Positions 45,975 to 54,060 of a stretch of DNA of 64,000 nt are shown piece after piece. The notes under the pieces are model-generated. The model was given only the letters and a program-made list of their open reading frames with translations, was not told where the DNA came from and did not search any database. The DNA lies in IMG/VR virus record IMGVR_UViG_3300042991_000159, positions 35,796 through 99,795 of that record. The stretch is one strand, 5' to 3'. Every line of letters begins with the position of its first letter. Position 1 is the stretch's first letter. The stretch comes from a virus. The position numbers and the translations under genes were made by a program.

Positions 45975-47042
45975 TTATGGACAAGTTGTATAAGTTGCAG
46001 CTACCCATGTTATATTCTCAATGGTTACATATCCTATTTCATCATAAGACCAAGTATTACCACTTTGTAGAGTACCACTAATGTATGTATTACTAAGATG
46101 ACTCATAGCACCACTATAAACTAACTGCTTACCTCCATCATGTGTAAGATATATATTACAATTGCTTACTGCTAACACTCTCTCATCACCTGCGTTAATC
46201 CCTCTAATATGAGTGTAAAAAGCAAAAGTAGTTCCACTCCAAGTTTGTGTTTGATCATAATCATCATCACAAGTATTTGCCGTCGGAACAACTTCTATCC
46301 ACGTTGCTGTATATCCCTCTCCTGAAGGTGGGGTTACGTTTCCACTAGCAGTAATATAAGGAAGTTGTTCTTGATGAGCAATAAAACTAAAATATCCACC
46401 AGATATAGTAGGACCAAGATTTATTTTTCTTGTTCCGGTTATAGGAGCACACAAAAAACAATCTCCATATAAATTCTGGTTTGGAGTAGTAAATCCATTA
46501 GTTACAGAACTATACTCTATACTATCACTCACTTGCGTACTACCAACTATTTTTGTTTCGCTTCGTGTATGACCTTCAGGAGGTACTGTAGTAGAATATG
46601 TTAAAGCCTTTATTGGATCACCAGAATCTACTACTAAAGGACTCCCTTCAGTTGCTCTATCGGCAATCTCCTTATATATCTTAAAAGTAAAAGCATCTGC
46701 TGGATCAGCATATTCCCACACGTTCATCTGTTCTGGTAAAGCAGCAACTACTATTGATATATTTCCTGCACCATTATAGTTTGCTTGAGATGGTCCATGA
46801 ACAGATGGAATATTAGATGCATGATTATATGATCTGAAATCTCCTATCTTCACATTGGAAGAAGGTGGGGTCAGAACAGTACTTTTAGTTGCATCAACAC
46901 TTAACGCACCCGGAGCATAACGTGCAAACTTATTTATACCAGCATAACCCATTAAGTCCAACCAATCCGTCTCGACACTTGGACTTAATCCTAACTCAGT
47001 GCGTACCGCATTAACTGATATATTTGTATTACCTAAAGCCAT
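45975..47042 (-). CDS. Adsorption-cluster structural protein, 355 aa
   Basis: Begins MALGNTNISVNAVRTELG, a start seen in many phage fibre-associated proteins, with a short helical region containing DWLDLMGYAGINKFARYAP and then KIGDFRSYNH near residue 70. The rest is Gly/Thr/Ser-rich beta sequence with cysteines. It lies 2 bases after the S74 fibre and is probably an adaptor or tip protein of the fibre. Confidence 0.75.
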   Translation of the reverse strand: MALGNTNISVNAVRTELGLSPSVETDWLDLMGYAGINKFARYAPGALSVDATKSTVLTPPSSNVKIGDFRSYNHASNIPSVHGPSQANYNGAGNISIVVAALPEQMNVWEYADPADAFTFKIYKEIADRATEGSPLVVDSGDPIKALTYSTTVPPEGHTRSETKIVGSTQVSDSIEYSSVTNGFTTPNQNLYGDCFLCAPITGTRKINLGPTISGGYFSFIAHQEQLPYITASGNVTPPSGEGYTATWIEVVPTANTCDDDYDQTQTWSGTTFAFYTHIRGINAGDERVLAVSNCNIYLTHDGGKQLVYSGAMSHLSNTYISGTLQSGNTWSYDEIGYVTIENITWVAATYTTCP

Positions 47043-47044
47043 AT

Positions 47045-49492
47045 CTAGTTATTTTCAAGTTTTTCTAATCTCCCTATTACTTCTTTAAGAGCTTCAATAA
47101 TTAAAGGAATACTTTTATCAAGTTTAACAGTCAAATAATCTTCTCCTGAAATAGAATTTCCATGATAATCCCTATCGAATGGAGCAAAACTAACAGCGTC
47201 TTTAATTACAGAACCGAGATTTTGAGCTATCATTCCTGTTTCTACTTCATGTGCAGGAACAAATCCTACTCTGTTACAAACATCTTGTCTCCATTCATAA
47301 GTAACACCATACAGTCGTTTAACTTTACCAACAGGATTAGTGATTCTTTTTATATTGGTCTTCAATCTTTCATCAGATGAATAAGCAGTAATTTCACCAG
47401 TTGCAGTGATAGCACCAGTTACAGCAAGTGTAGAACCAGAGAAAGTTAGATTTGCTTCGGCAGTCATCGCACTTGTTCCATTTCCTGTAAGAATATAATT
47501 TACTCCGATTGTAGATAATCCTGTACCACCATGAGATACAGGCAACACTCCTGTAGCAGAACTCACGCTTATATTTCCACCTAAAGTCAAACTACCAGAA
47601 GAAGTAACTGTACCTGAAAGTGTTATCCCATCCACTGTTCCTGTACCAGAAACCGAAGTTACTGTACCAACAGTAGTACTATATCCCAATCCTATTACAA
47701 AATCGTAAATTTGATCTCCTGTAGCCAAAGCTGTTCCACCATTAGTAACCGCTCCTGTAACAACGGTTAATGCAGGAGTTGTGGTTCCATTTGCAACAGT
47801 CAGTTGATTAGTTGTACTAGATGTAACCTCAGTTACAGTACCACCTCCACTAATAGAAGTCTCAATAATATTACCTGTTGCATCTACTGCAAGATTATAA
47901 GTTGGAGTTCCTGTAATTGTACCACTACCATATCCCCCAAGTCTGAGACCTGTTGAACTAAGTCTCATTCTTAATGCACTTGCTGAAGCTCCAATCTTTA
48001 AGAACCACTCCATTTCAGTATTGAAGTTGTCCGTTGCTACAGCCCCGTCAACATTAACATAGAAACTACCAGCAGTTCTTGTATTAGTTCCATCCCACAC
48101 CTGATAGGTTGTGCGAACTATTGTTGCGTCTGTGGGAGCTGCGGTTGGAGCAGAATAAGTTCCTCCTGTTTTAGTAAACTTTATAAGATTGGATATACCT
48201 GCAACATCCCCCCAGTTCTGAGAATCATAAGTCGAATAACCGAAGGAATCTCCTTTAATAACATATATTGTACTTGAAGTTAATGAAGCATTGTTATCTG
48301 ACGGACCTACTCTTAGCAAGCCAGCTGCATATACAAAATCAGCATTATAATCAAAATCATTCGTAGTTGTATTGGTATAAGGTATCTGATACTGAGCAGT
48401 ACCAAACGATACAGGAGTTCCACCACCAACACTATCAGCATAAGCTTTGACAGCTCTGTAAGAAGGAATCCAATTATCATCAAGAACTCCATTAGTATCA
48501 TAATCAGCAGCGTAAACAAGTCCTTTCAACTCTTTTGCATCCGTAACAGTCATTGTAGTATTGGTAATCTCAATCATCTTGTAATTTATTGATGTTGTAT
48601 GATAACCAAAAGTTGCAGTTGAAGCTTTTAGATACAATAAGGAACTTCCTAAATTTAAGTTTAAACTAGCACCGTTAACTGAATTAACTTTAAATTCACC
48701 TGCCTCGCTTGAGACTAATGATGAATAACCTACTTCCAACTCATATATCCTGAATGGATTACCGGGATTAGTAGTTATAGATGCTCCTTGTGTTAATGTT
48801 CCTCCAAGAGTCACGGTTCCTCCTGATTCAGTAAGACCTGAACTAAAAGTATATGATCCACCACCAACTGAGTCTGCGTAAGCTTTCACTGCTCCATAAT
48901 CCGGTATCCAGCGATCATCAAGAACACCTGCTGCTGAGTAATCACTTTCATAAATCAGACCTTTCGTATTAATATTATCTTGAACTAACATCGAAGTAGT
49001 GGTTAAATAAAAACGACTATATAACCACGATCCTGTATTTCTCATTAAACCTACATCTGTAGCAGATGTACCCGCTGATATTCTATGATAAATTGTACTT
49101 GTATCATCTTTGGGTTCGTCTCCACATTGTATACTCCATAAACTATATTCTTGTGTAACTCTTGTATGAGACCCACCACTACCAGTAGCACTGCTAACAG
49201 TAAATATATATTGATATGGTGCCGGCATATTAAGATAACACCAATCATCAAAGTGTATTGTTGAAGCTCCTGATAATGGACTACCAATCCTTACAACACC
49301 ATCTGTTTCTGTTAGTCCATTTTCAAAAGTATAGGATTGAGGATTTTCTACAAGATTGTTTACATTGTCAATTACCATACTAAGTTGGTCATTCAACATA
49401 TTGAGATGCAAACCTCTACCTACGAAAGTATCGTGCTGATCCTTATAGTCCCAGTTTATATTCCTAAATTCAGGAAGTTTTTCTATTGCCAT
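47045..49492 (-). CDS. Tail fibre with C-terminal S74 chaperone domain, 815 aa
   Basis: N-terminal anchor with DTFVGRGLHLNMLNDQ (residues about 21-36), shared with the 145-residue gene upstream. Two tandem shaft repeats follow, each with GVLDD-(R/N)-WIP and AVKAYADSVGGG (near residues 190-210 and 335-355). The last 111 residues start at SSDERLKTNIKRI and end in a coiled coil (EALKEVIGRLEKLE), the S74 self-cleaving trimerisation domain. An AACCAAACAAAC motif precedes the start by 12 bases. This is a likely host-recognition fibre. Confidence 0.88.
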   Translation of the reverse strand: MAIEKLPEFRNINWDYKDQHDTFVGRGLHLNMLNDQLSMVIDNVNNLVENPQSYTFENGLTETDGVVRIGSPLSGASTIHFDDWCYLNMPAPYQYIFTVSSATGSGGSHTRVTQEYSLWSIQCGDEPKDDTSTIYHRISAGTSATDVGLMRNTGSWLYSRFYLTTTSMLVQDNINTKGLIYESDYSAAGVLDDRWIPDYGAVKAYADSVGGGSYTFSSGLTESGGTVTLGGTLTQGASITTNPGNPFRIYELEVGYSSLVSSEAGEFKVNSVNGASLNLNLGSSLLYLKASTATFGYHTTSINYKMIEITNTTMTVTDAKELKGLVYAADYDTNGVLDDNWIPSYRAVKAYADSVGGGTPVSFGTAQYQIPYTNTTTNDFDYNADFVYAAGLLRVGPSDNNASLTSSTIYVIKGDSFGYSTYDSQNWGDVAGISNLIKFTKTGGTYSAPTAAPTDATIVRTTYQVWDGTNTRTAGSFYVNVDGAVATDNFNTEMEWFLKIGASASALRMRLSSTGLRLGGYGSGTITGTPTYNLAVDATGNIIETSISGGGTVTEVTSSTTNQLTVANGTTTPALTVVTGAVTNGGTALATGDQIYDFVIGLGYSTTVGTVTSVSGTGTVDGITLSGTVTSSGSLTLGGNISVSSATGVLPVSHGGTGLSTIGVNYILTGNGTSAMTAEANLTFSGSTLAVTGAITATGEITAYSSDERLKTNIKRITNPVGKVKRLYGVTYEWRQDVCNRVGFVPAHEVETGMIAQNLGSVIKDAVSFAPFDRDYHGNSISGEDYLTVKLDKSIPLIIEALKEVIGRLEKLENN

Positions 49493-49522
49493 AATATTTT
49501 TCTAGTTTGTTTGGTTAAGATA

Positions 49523-51046
49523 TTATAATGCTCTTGTTAATAGTTGATAATCCCAATAAGTACCATCCGATTCTATTCTATAAAGTAATCCGGTTCCATC
49601 AGAATCTAATATTGTTACAGTCCATCCTGCTCCTACCACTGCCGGTGTTGTTCCGGTAATAGCGTCTATCTCTGCGTCTGTCGGTGCGCTATCTGTGAGT
49701 GATCCGGTAAGTTGTGGTTGTTTGTAGTATTTAACTCCTCCATTAACAGATATATGGTAATTCTTGTCAAGATTGAGGGTATTATTTCTAAAATCGGTAT
49801 CACCAGCAAAATTTGTATAACCCCCTGCTTTCATCTGAGGAAGAGCAATATAAATTCCCGCATCATACACATCAGAAATATTCATAAAATTGGTAACGTT
49901 CTCACAAATAAGAGAATCATAACCAGCTGTCCATGTATCTTCTGCTTCAGTAACAAGATGATATCTTGGATCATGCAGATGTAAAAAAGTAGTAGCATTT
50001 CTTGCTAAAGTCGATCCCATAGATATAGCAGCATTTCCATCATTCTTAATACTGTATTTATGGGTATCAAAAACATTATGATATATTTCCCCACTTGACA
50101 TGGGACGAAATTCCAATCCATCATTAAGAGGTCCTCCGACTCCATGTATGTAGGAATTTATTATAGTATTATCCGGTCCAGTAAGTTCTATACAGTCTCC
50201 GGTTGTACTTTTTGCGTAATGTTCTAAAATACAACCGTTAATAGTAAGAGTTCGAGTTCCCCACACGCTCACAGCACCATATGTAGGATAGTCATTAGAC
50301 ATATAACACGTATTGAGATCAACATCATTAGTAAATATAAAATCATAATTTACAATTGCTTCAGCCTGAACAAATTTGATATTTTGAAATCTTATTCGAT
50401 CTCCCCTCAATACATCTTCTGTTTGAACTTCTATCTCAGTTACCCAATTCAGTATAACCCTGTTAAGACCGACTCCTGTACTTATCATAGGAGAAATAAA
50501 AGCAGATGCACTATTGGAAACTATTGGATATCCAATCCATGCTTGGGTTGTTCCGTTTTTACTTGTTCCTAAGAGATGATTGCTTACATCTCCAATAATC
50601 GTACTATCGGTTCTCCACCTGAAATAACTCTGGATTCCAGTTCCGGGGTGGGTTACATTAATTACCTGAACAGTGTCCATTTCACCTGCAAGAATGATTC
50701 TTGCTCCAAGAGTATTTATCCTGTTTATTTTTGGAAATATCTCAGAGGCTTGCCATTTTCCCGGACCCAGATGTACTGTTAAAGGAAAAGCCCCACTTAA
50801 AGCAGAATCTCTATATTCTTTTATTACTTTATCAAATGTCCTCCAAGGAGATTCCTCTGTTCCCTCATTACTATCTGATCCGGTAAGGGAAAGATAAACC
50901 AAATTAGTAGAACTCATAAGACTTCCATATTCCGTACTTACTATATTACCTTCTACTACAAGGTCTCCACGTATTACCCTTGTTTGACTTTGAACTCCAA
51001 TGAAGAGAACGAGTAATGATACAATTAATATTATTTTTTTCATCAT
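49523..51046 (-). CDS. Exported right-handed beta-helix protein, 507 aa
   Basis: A signal peptide is clear: MMKKIILIVSLLVLFIGVQS with a likely cut before QT. The mature part begins with VYLSLTGSDSNEGTEESPW-type sequence, the entry motif of pectin-lyase-like beta helices, and continues with short Asn/Gly-turn strands (residues about 110-340). A C-terminal domain follows. No polysaccharide-lyase catalytic residues can be named. It overlaps the upstream gene by 4 bases in the adsorption cluster. A secretion signal on a virion-type protein is odd; it may act in the periplasm or outside. Confidence 0.8.
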   Translation of the reverse strand: MMKKIILIVSLLVLFIGVQSQTRVIRGDLVVEGNIVSTEYGSLMSSTNLVYLSLTGSDSNEGTEESPWRTFDKVIKEYRDSALSGAFPLTVHLGPGKWQASEIFPKINRINTLGARIILAGEMDTVQVINVTHPGTGIQSYFRWRTDSTIIGDVSNHLLGTSKNGTTQAWIGYPIVSNSASAFISPMISTGVGLNRVILNWVTEIEVQTEDVLRGDRIRFQNIKFVQAEAIVNYDFIFTNDVDLNTCYMSNDYPTYGAVSVWGTRTLTINGCILEHYAKSTTGDCIELTGPDNTIINSYIHGVGGPLNDGLEFRPMSSGEIYHNVFDTHKYSIKNDGNAAISMGSTLARNATTFLHLHDPRYHLVTEAEDTWTAGYDSLICENVTNFMNISDVYDAGIYIALPQMKAGGYTNFAGDTDFRNNTLNLDKNYHISVNGGVKYYKQPQLTGSLTDSAPTDAEIDAITGTTPAVVGAGWTVTILDSDGTGLLYRIESDGTYWDYQLLTRAL

Positions 51047-51480
51047 ATTCCCAAAGTTTTAATTTGTGCATCTAATCTGCCATTCTCTCCCGTAGAAGCA
51101 AGAGTAACAGTTAATATAATATCCAAGCCTGAAACGGATGAAGTAAAAATTACTTGAGGGGAAGTTCCGTTATCCTGAAAATCATCAAGAACGGATACAC
51201 TTGTCCCATCATAAAGAATCCTTACAACACCTTCCTGAAAAGCTGATCCTCTTCGCAAGAGATATGTGACATGGATAGAGCGAATCGTCTTAGCGTTTCC
51301 CACAATAACATTTGTAGATTGTCCATCTCTTAATAACAGATTCTCAACCGCTCCTGATAAACCTCCATACTCAACAATATACTTCAATAGTTTATTTATA
51401 TGAACACCTCTTGCAATAAAGCTATCATTAGGAGAACGATATTCTTTTGGATTATTTGTAAATTTTTCAAATTTTCCCAT
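51043..51480 (-). CDS. Fibre anchor/adaptor protein, 145 aa
   Basis: The N-terminus has DSFIARGVHINKLLKYI (residues about 20-36), matching the anchor motif of the S74 fibre. A beta-rich C-terminal domain follows (HVTYLLRRGSAFQEGVVRIL, IILTVTLASTG). It may be a short attachment protein competing for or sharing the fibre's socket. Separated from the 62-residue gene by 65 bases. Confidence 0.7.
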   Translation of the reverse strand: MGKFEKFTNNPKEYRSPNDSFIARGVHINKLLKYIVEYGGLSGAVENLLLRDGQSTNVIVGNAKTIRSIHVTYLLRRGSAFQEGVVRILYDGTSVSVLDDFQDNGTSPQVIFTSSVSGLDIILTVTLASTGENGRLDAQIKTLGI

Positions 51481-51545
51481 GATTGATACGTATATATATT
51501 TTTCAAAGTTAATTATTTTTTCTGAGAAAGGAAAGGAACGCTCTC

Positions 51546-51734
51546 TCAGGCAAAGACTTTATTTTTTGATAATTCCTGCTCAACATACCAATCTCTGTTT
51601 TCCGTATTCCATACTACATAATAAGAATACCTTTCAGTAGATGCGAAGTACCTCCAATCAATGACAACTCCAATATCACTTTCGGGAGTAATGTGGTAAA
51701 CTCTATCTCCGATATTATATTTATTTTCCCACAT
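51546..51734 (-). CDS. Small SH3-like protein, 62 aa
   Basis: The pattern YNIGDRVYHITPESDIGVVIDW, then YSYYVVW, suggests a small five-stranded beta barrel of SH3/KOW type, common in phage small genes. No other feature. It is the only gene of its short spacing block and may be expressed from its own site. Confidence 0.65.
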   Translation of the reverse strand: MWENKYNIGDRVYHITPESDIGVVIDWRYFASTERYSYYVVWNTENRDWYVEQELSKNKVFA

Positions 51735-51745
51735 TCGTCAAAATT

Positions 51746-51898
51746 TTATTTAAAACTATTGATTCTTAAATTTATTTCCTTTAACTTCGCCTCATGAGCA
51801 TTTTCATAATGCGAATTTAAACTCCCTTTAAAATCACCACTTTTTTTCTTTTTGCTACTTTTTCTTTTTTGTTCACGCTTTACTTTATATAATATATA
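51746..51898 (-). other. Open frame lacking a normal start codon, about 50 codons
   Basis: The minus-strand frame between the 62- and 142-residue genes encodes a Lys-rich start and then GDFKGSLNSHYENAHEAKLK and NLRINSFK. This reads like a genuine helical small protein, but the frame opens after a TAG without ATG, GTG or TTG. Either it uses a rare start (ATA), it is a remnant, or the sequence has a small error. Confidence 0.35.
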
Positions 51899-51906
51899 CT
51901 AACTAC

Positions 51907-52335
51907 TTATATACGAAGAAGTAAAGATACTCCAGCCGCTAAAAGAAGAATCCTTGGAATCCAGAACGTAGGACCGGGATATTGTTTTTTCGTAATCCTT
52001 GCAAGTATTCTGTCATAAAACTTTACTGTACCTATATAATACAAGTCAAGTTTCGCAGCAAGGTTATGTATCCCATCAAATAGTGCATATCGGACGAACA
52101 ACCATCCGAGAATAAAGTGTGGTAGAAAGAATCTGTAAAATTTCCAAGGATAAAAAGGATTGAAATAATCCTGATCATATTGCGTATCGAAATACACGAC
52201 AATAATAAGCGCAGGTAGTCCAGCAAGCTTTATAGCTTCAATCATTCCTGCTACGGTTCCTTTACCTCTGAGGGCAAGTCCTTCATGTACTGCCTCAAGT
52301 ATAGTAAAGAATACAATAATCCATAATAATGTCAT
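51907..52335 (-). CDS. Membrane protein, 142 aa
   Basis: Four hydrophobic segments are visible (residues about 1-20, 35-47, 68-85 and 126-140) with a Lys-rich loop between the last two. First leftward gene after the divergent intergenic region. Proteins of this size and topology in phages may act in superinfection exclusion or on the cell envelope, but no family is recognised. Confidence 0.7.
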   Translation of the reverse strand: MTLLWIIVFFTILEAVHEGLALRGKGTVAGMIEAIKLAGLPALIIVVYFDTQYDQDYFNPFYPWKFYRFFLPHFILGWLFVRYALFDGIHNLAAKLDLYYIGTVKFYDRILARITKKQYPGPTFWIPRILLLAAGVSLLLRI

Positions 52336-52500
52336 AGTGCAAGTTATGAAATTTTTTCTGGAAAAATAAAATTTTTTGAAGAATAAAAATTTTTTGGAAA
52401 AATATCGGGAGAGCTGACCACCTTATCAACAACCCCCACTAAGTTTTGCGGTTGGGAGATACCGGACACTTAATCATTGTTCAATTAAAACTTATTTGCT
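52336..52500. promoter_or_regulatory. Divergent intergenic region with AT-rich repeats
   Basis: The two gene arms diverge here. Positions 52349-52403 hold three imperfect copies, 17-19 bases apart, of AAATTTTTTxxGGAAAAAT, each able to form a small A/T hairpin. To the right, CAACC and GGTTG flank a short loop (about 52430-52455). No standard promoter box could be assigned with confidence. Likely holds divergent early and late promoters, possibly an origin. Confidence 0.5.
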
Positions 52501-52755
52501 ATGTTACGAAACATTTCTGTATCGGAGTTCAAGCGGATCGAAGGAGTCGATACCGTTCAGATCGTTAGAAATCCTAATACAACCAAGCTCTTTGCTTCGG
52601 TTGGTAATGGAAAGAATTACCGTGTGGAGGCTGCTATTGATACAGCCAAGCCGGTTGAGTTCTTGTACGACGATGATGCTACCTTGGAAACAGGTGGCAT
52701 TGAGAACGGTTGCTTCATCAATCAGCGTGCTAACAACGTTGTTGCTACCCTGTAG
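52501..52755 (+). CDS. Small conserved early protein, 84 aa
   Basis: Compact beta-rich protein: ISVSEFKRIEGVDTVQIVRNP, then a KLFASVGNG turn and an acidic middle. I have seen this pattern as a frequent small protein of Bacteroidetes phages, without known function. It is the first rightward gene, directly followed by a strong terminator, so it probably has its own short, abundant transcript. Confidence 0.8.
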   Translation: MLRNISVSEFKRIEGVDTVQIVRNPNTTKLFASVGNGKNYRVEAAIDTAKPVEFLYDDDATLETGGIENGCFINQRANNVVATL

Positions 52756-52764
52756 GACACCAAT

Positions 52765-52809
52765 ACGTCTCTGCATCTGCTATTAACGCAGGTGTAGAGG
52801 CGTTTTATT
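52765..52809 (+). terminator. Strong terminator after the first early gene
   Basis: A 16 bp stem (with three G-T pairs) formed by ACGTCTCTGCATCTGC and GCAGGTGTAGAGGCGT around a 7-base loop, followed by TTTATT. It starts 10 bases after the stop codon. Confidence 0.88.
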
Positions 52810-52997
52810 GAAGGACTGTTGATGATCATAGTTGATTAGTTTAGAACGTATTAAGTGTTTGACGTTGAAGAAGATGAGAGTTGGTTGGACTTCAATAACC
52901 CACCAATATCATACTCATCACCTATAATCCAACCATGTTATCTCATATTAATATAGCTTAAATAACACATAAACATCAATTATAATCTAAATACATT

Positions 52998-53132
52998 ATA
53001 AAGATAAGAAGACGCTCTCTTACCAGCAGAGCGTATAGTTCTCCGTAAAGTTGTATCACTCAATGATTGTTAGTAATCTGATACATAAAACTAGAGTAAT
53101 AGCTGTTTTAAGAAATATCTTCTTATCTTTAT
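52998..53132 (+). other. Intergenic element closed by a 15 bp helix (E1), possible structured RNA
   Basis: The gap 52756-53161 holds, besides the terminator, a 15-base perfect inverted repeat (52998-53012 with 53118-53132: ATAAAGATAAGAAGA). Inside are three smaller stems: 53012-53018/53028-53034 (7 bp), 53052-53058/53079-53085 (7 bp) and 53086-53094/53103-53110 (8 bp with a bulge). Together they give a cloverleaf-like branch plan, T-rich downstream. No open frame longer than 20 codons. Could be a small RNA or a chance repeat in AT-rich DNA. Confidence 0.35.
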
Positions 53133-53161
53133 TCTTTTGTAACTAACTAACTTATAATATT

Positions 53162-53398
53162 ATGAACAAAGACAGACTTACATTCAGAAGTGGATTGAAC
53201 TACATATTAAATGTATTTCTTGTAGTACTTACTGTTTATCTATTTGTGCAATTTAGTAATCAAATCAAATCACAAAGATATGAAAACTCTATTAAGAATC
53301 CGGAGAATCAACCGTTTGTTCTTGAATGTGCTTTTAATCTTGGTATTCCTATTGATAGTGTAACTCAGGAACAATTTAATGAGCGTTATTTAAAATAA
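53162..53398 (+). CDS. Small single-pass membrane protein, 78 aa
   Basis: One transmembrane helix (residues about 13-32, YILNVFLVVLTVYLFVQF) after a basic N-terminus, so the C-terminal 45 residues face the periplasm. Function unknown. It is the first gene after element E1. Confidence 0.7.
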   Translation: MNKDRLTFRSGLNYILNVFLVVLTVYLFVQFSNQIKSQRYENSIKNPENQPFVLECAFNLGIPIDSVTQEQFNERYLK

Positions 53399-53432
53399 TT
53401 ATTATCTTTATACAAACTAAATACTTTATGCT

Positions 53433-53588
53433 ATGTCAACATCATGGAGATCGAAAGCAAAGAAATTTTCTCACAGGATAAAGGATGATACAATCTTCCT
53501 CAATCCTCAGAACAACAGGAAACGTATACGTGGAAGGAACGTGCAAGTTGATCCTAAAACAGGTCGTAAAATAGTTCATACATCATGA
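53433..53588 (+). CDS. Small basic protein, 51 aa
   Basis: Read directly: MSTSWRSKAKKFSHRIKDD at the start and RKRIRGRNVQVDPKTGRKI in the second half, rich in Arg and Lys and likely to bind nucleic acid. AAACTAAATA lies 9 bases upstream of the ATG. It overlaps the next gene by an ATGA junction. Confidence 0.65.
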   Translation: MSTSWRSKAKKFSHRIKDDTIFLNPQNNRKRIRGRNVQVDPKTGRKIVHTS

Positions 53589-53764
53589 GACGATCAAAAA
53601 CTCACTTCAAGAACACGGAAGCCGATATTAAGGTTTCACGAGCCAACGATGGACAATTACCTGCTAAACGTCAGGCTATTCACGATATGAAAGAATCTGG
53701 AATACCATTTCCATCTATCATTAATTGTGAAAGTTTGATTAGGTCTTATTGCCAATTAAACTAA
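53585..53764 (+). CDS. Small protein, 59 aa
   Basis: Starts MRRSKTHFKNTEADIKVSR at the ATGA overlap with the preceding gene, and ends in SLIRSYCQLN. Basic N-terminus, one helix in the middle; not recognised. Its stop lies in the leader motif of the next gene. Confidence 0.6.
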   Translation: MRRSKTHFKNTEADIKVSRANDGQLPAKRQAIHDMKESGIPFPSIINCESLIRSYCQLN

Positions 53765-53778
53765 ATATACTTTACGTT

Positions 53779-54060
53779 ATGAACACTAGAACAATCTCCC
53801 ATAAAAGGGACATGGAAAAAATTACTATTTTTGTTATTCACATTGTAACTGTTATTCTTCTTGCATGGTGGATTGATTCAAAGATTGATCATGTTGCATT
53901 TAGAGAGAGTGAGATGATACAATGGTATTATGATGCTCATTTTTTTGCAAGACTTGGAGTATCTACAATATATATATTTGTGGTAACTGCATTTGTATTC
54001 TTGTGGAGAACAATCATTAAATATCTTGTTAGCTCAATCTTTTATAAGATATATAGGTAA
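53779..54060 (+). CDS. Two-pass membrane protein, 93 aa
   Basis: Two transmembrane helices (residues about 15-33 and 58-78) with a short charged loop and a basic end. I take the ATG at 53779, which follows AAACTAAATA by 11 bases, rather than the in-frame TTG at 53749. It overlaps the outer-membrane-type gene by 1 base (TAATG), so both may act at the envelope. Confidence 0.65.
   Translation: MNTRTISHKRDMEKITIFVIHIVTVILLAWWIDSKIDHVAFRESEMIQWYYDAHFFARLGVSTIYIFVVTAFVFLWRTIIKYLVSSIFYKIYR

Noticed and set aside
32744-52335. Temperate lifestyle
   Set aside because: No integrase, repressor, attachment site or partition gene in the window; only part of the genome is visible, so this is not final.
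52504-52776. A minus-strand frame opposite the first early gene
   Set aside because: Antisense to the well-formed 84-residue gene and crosses its terminator.
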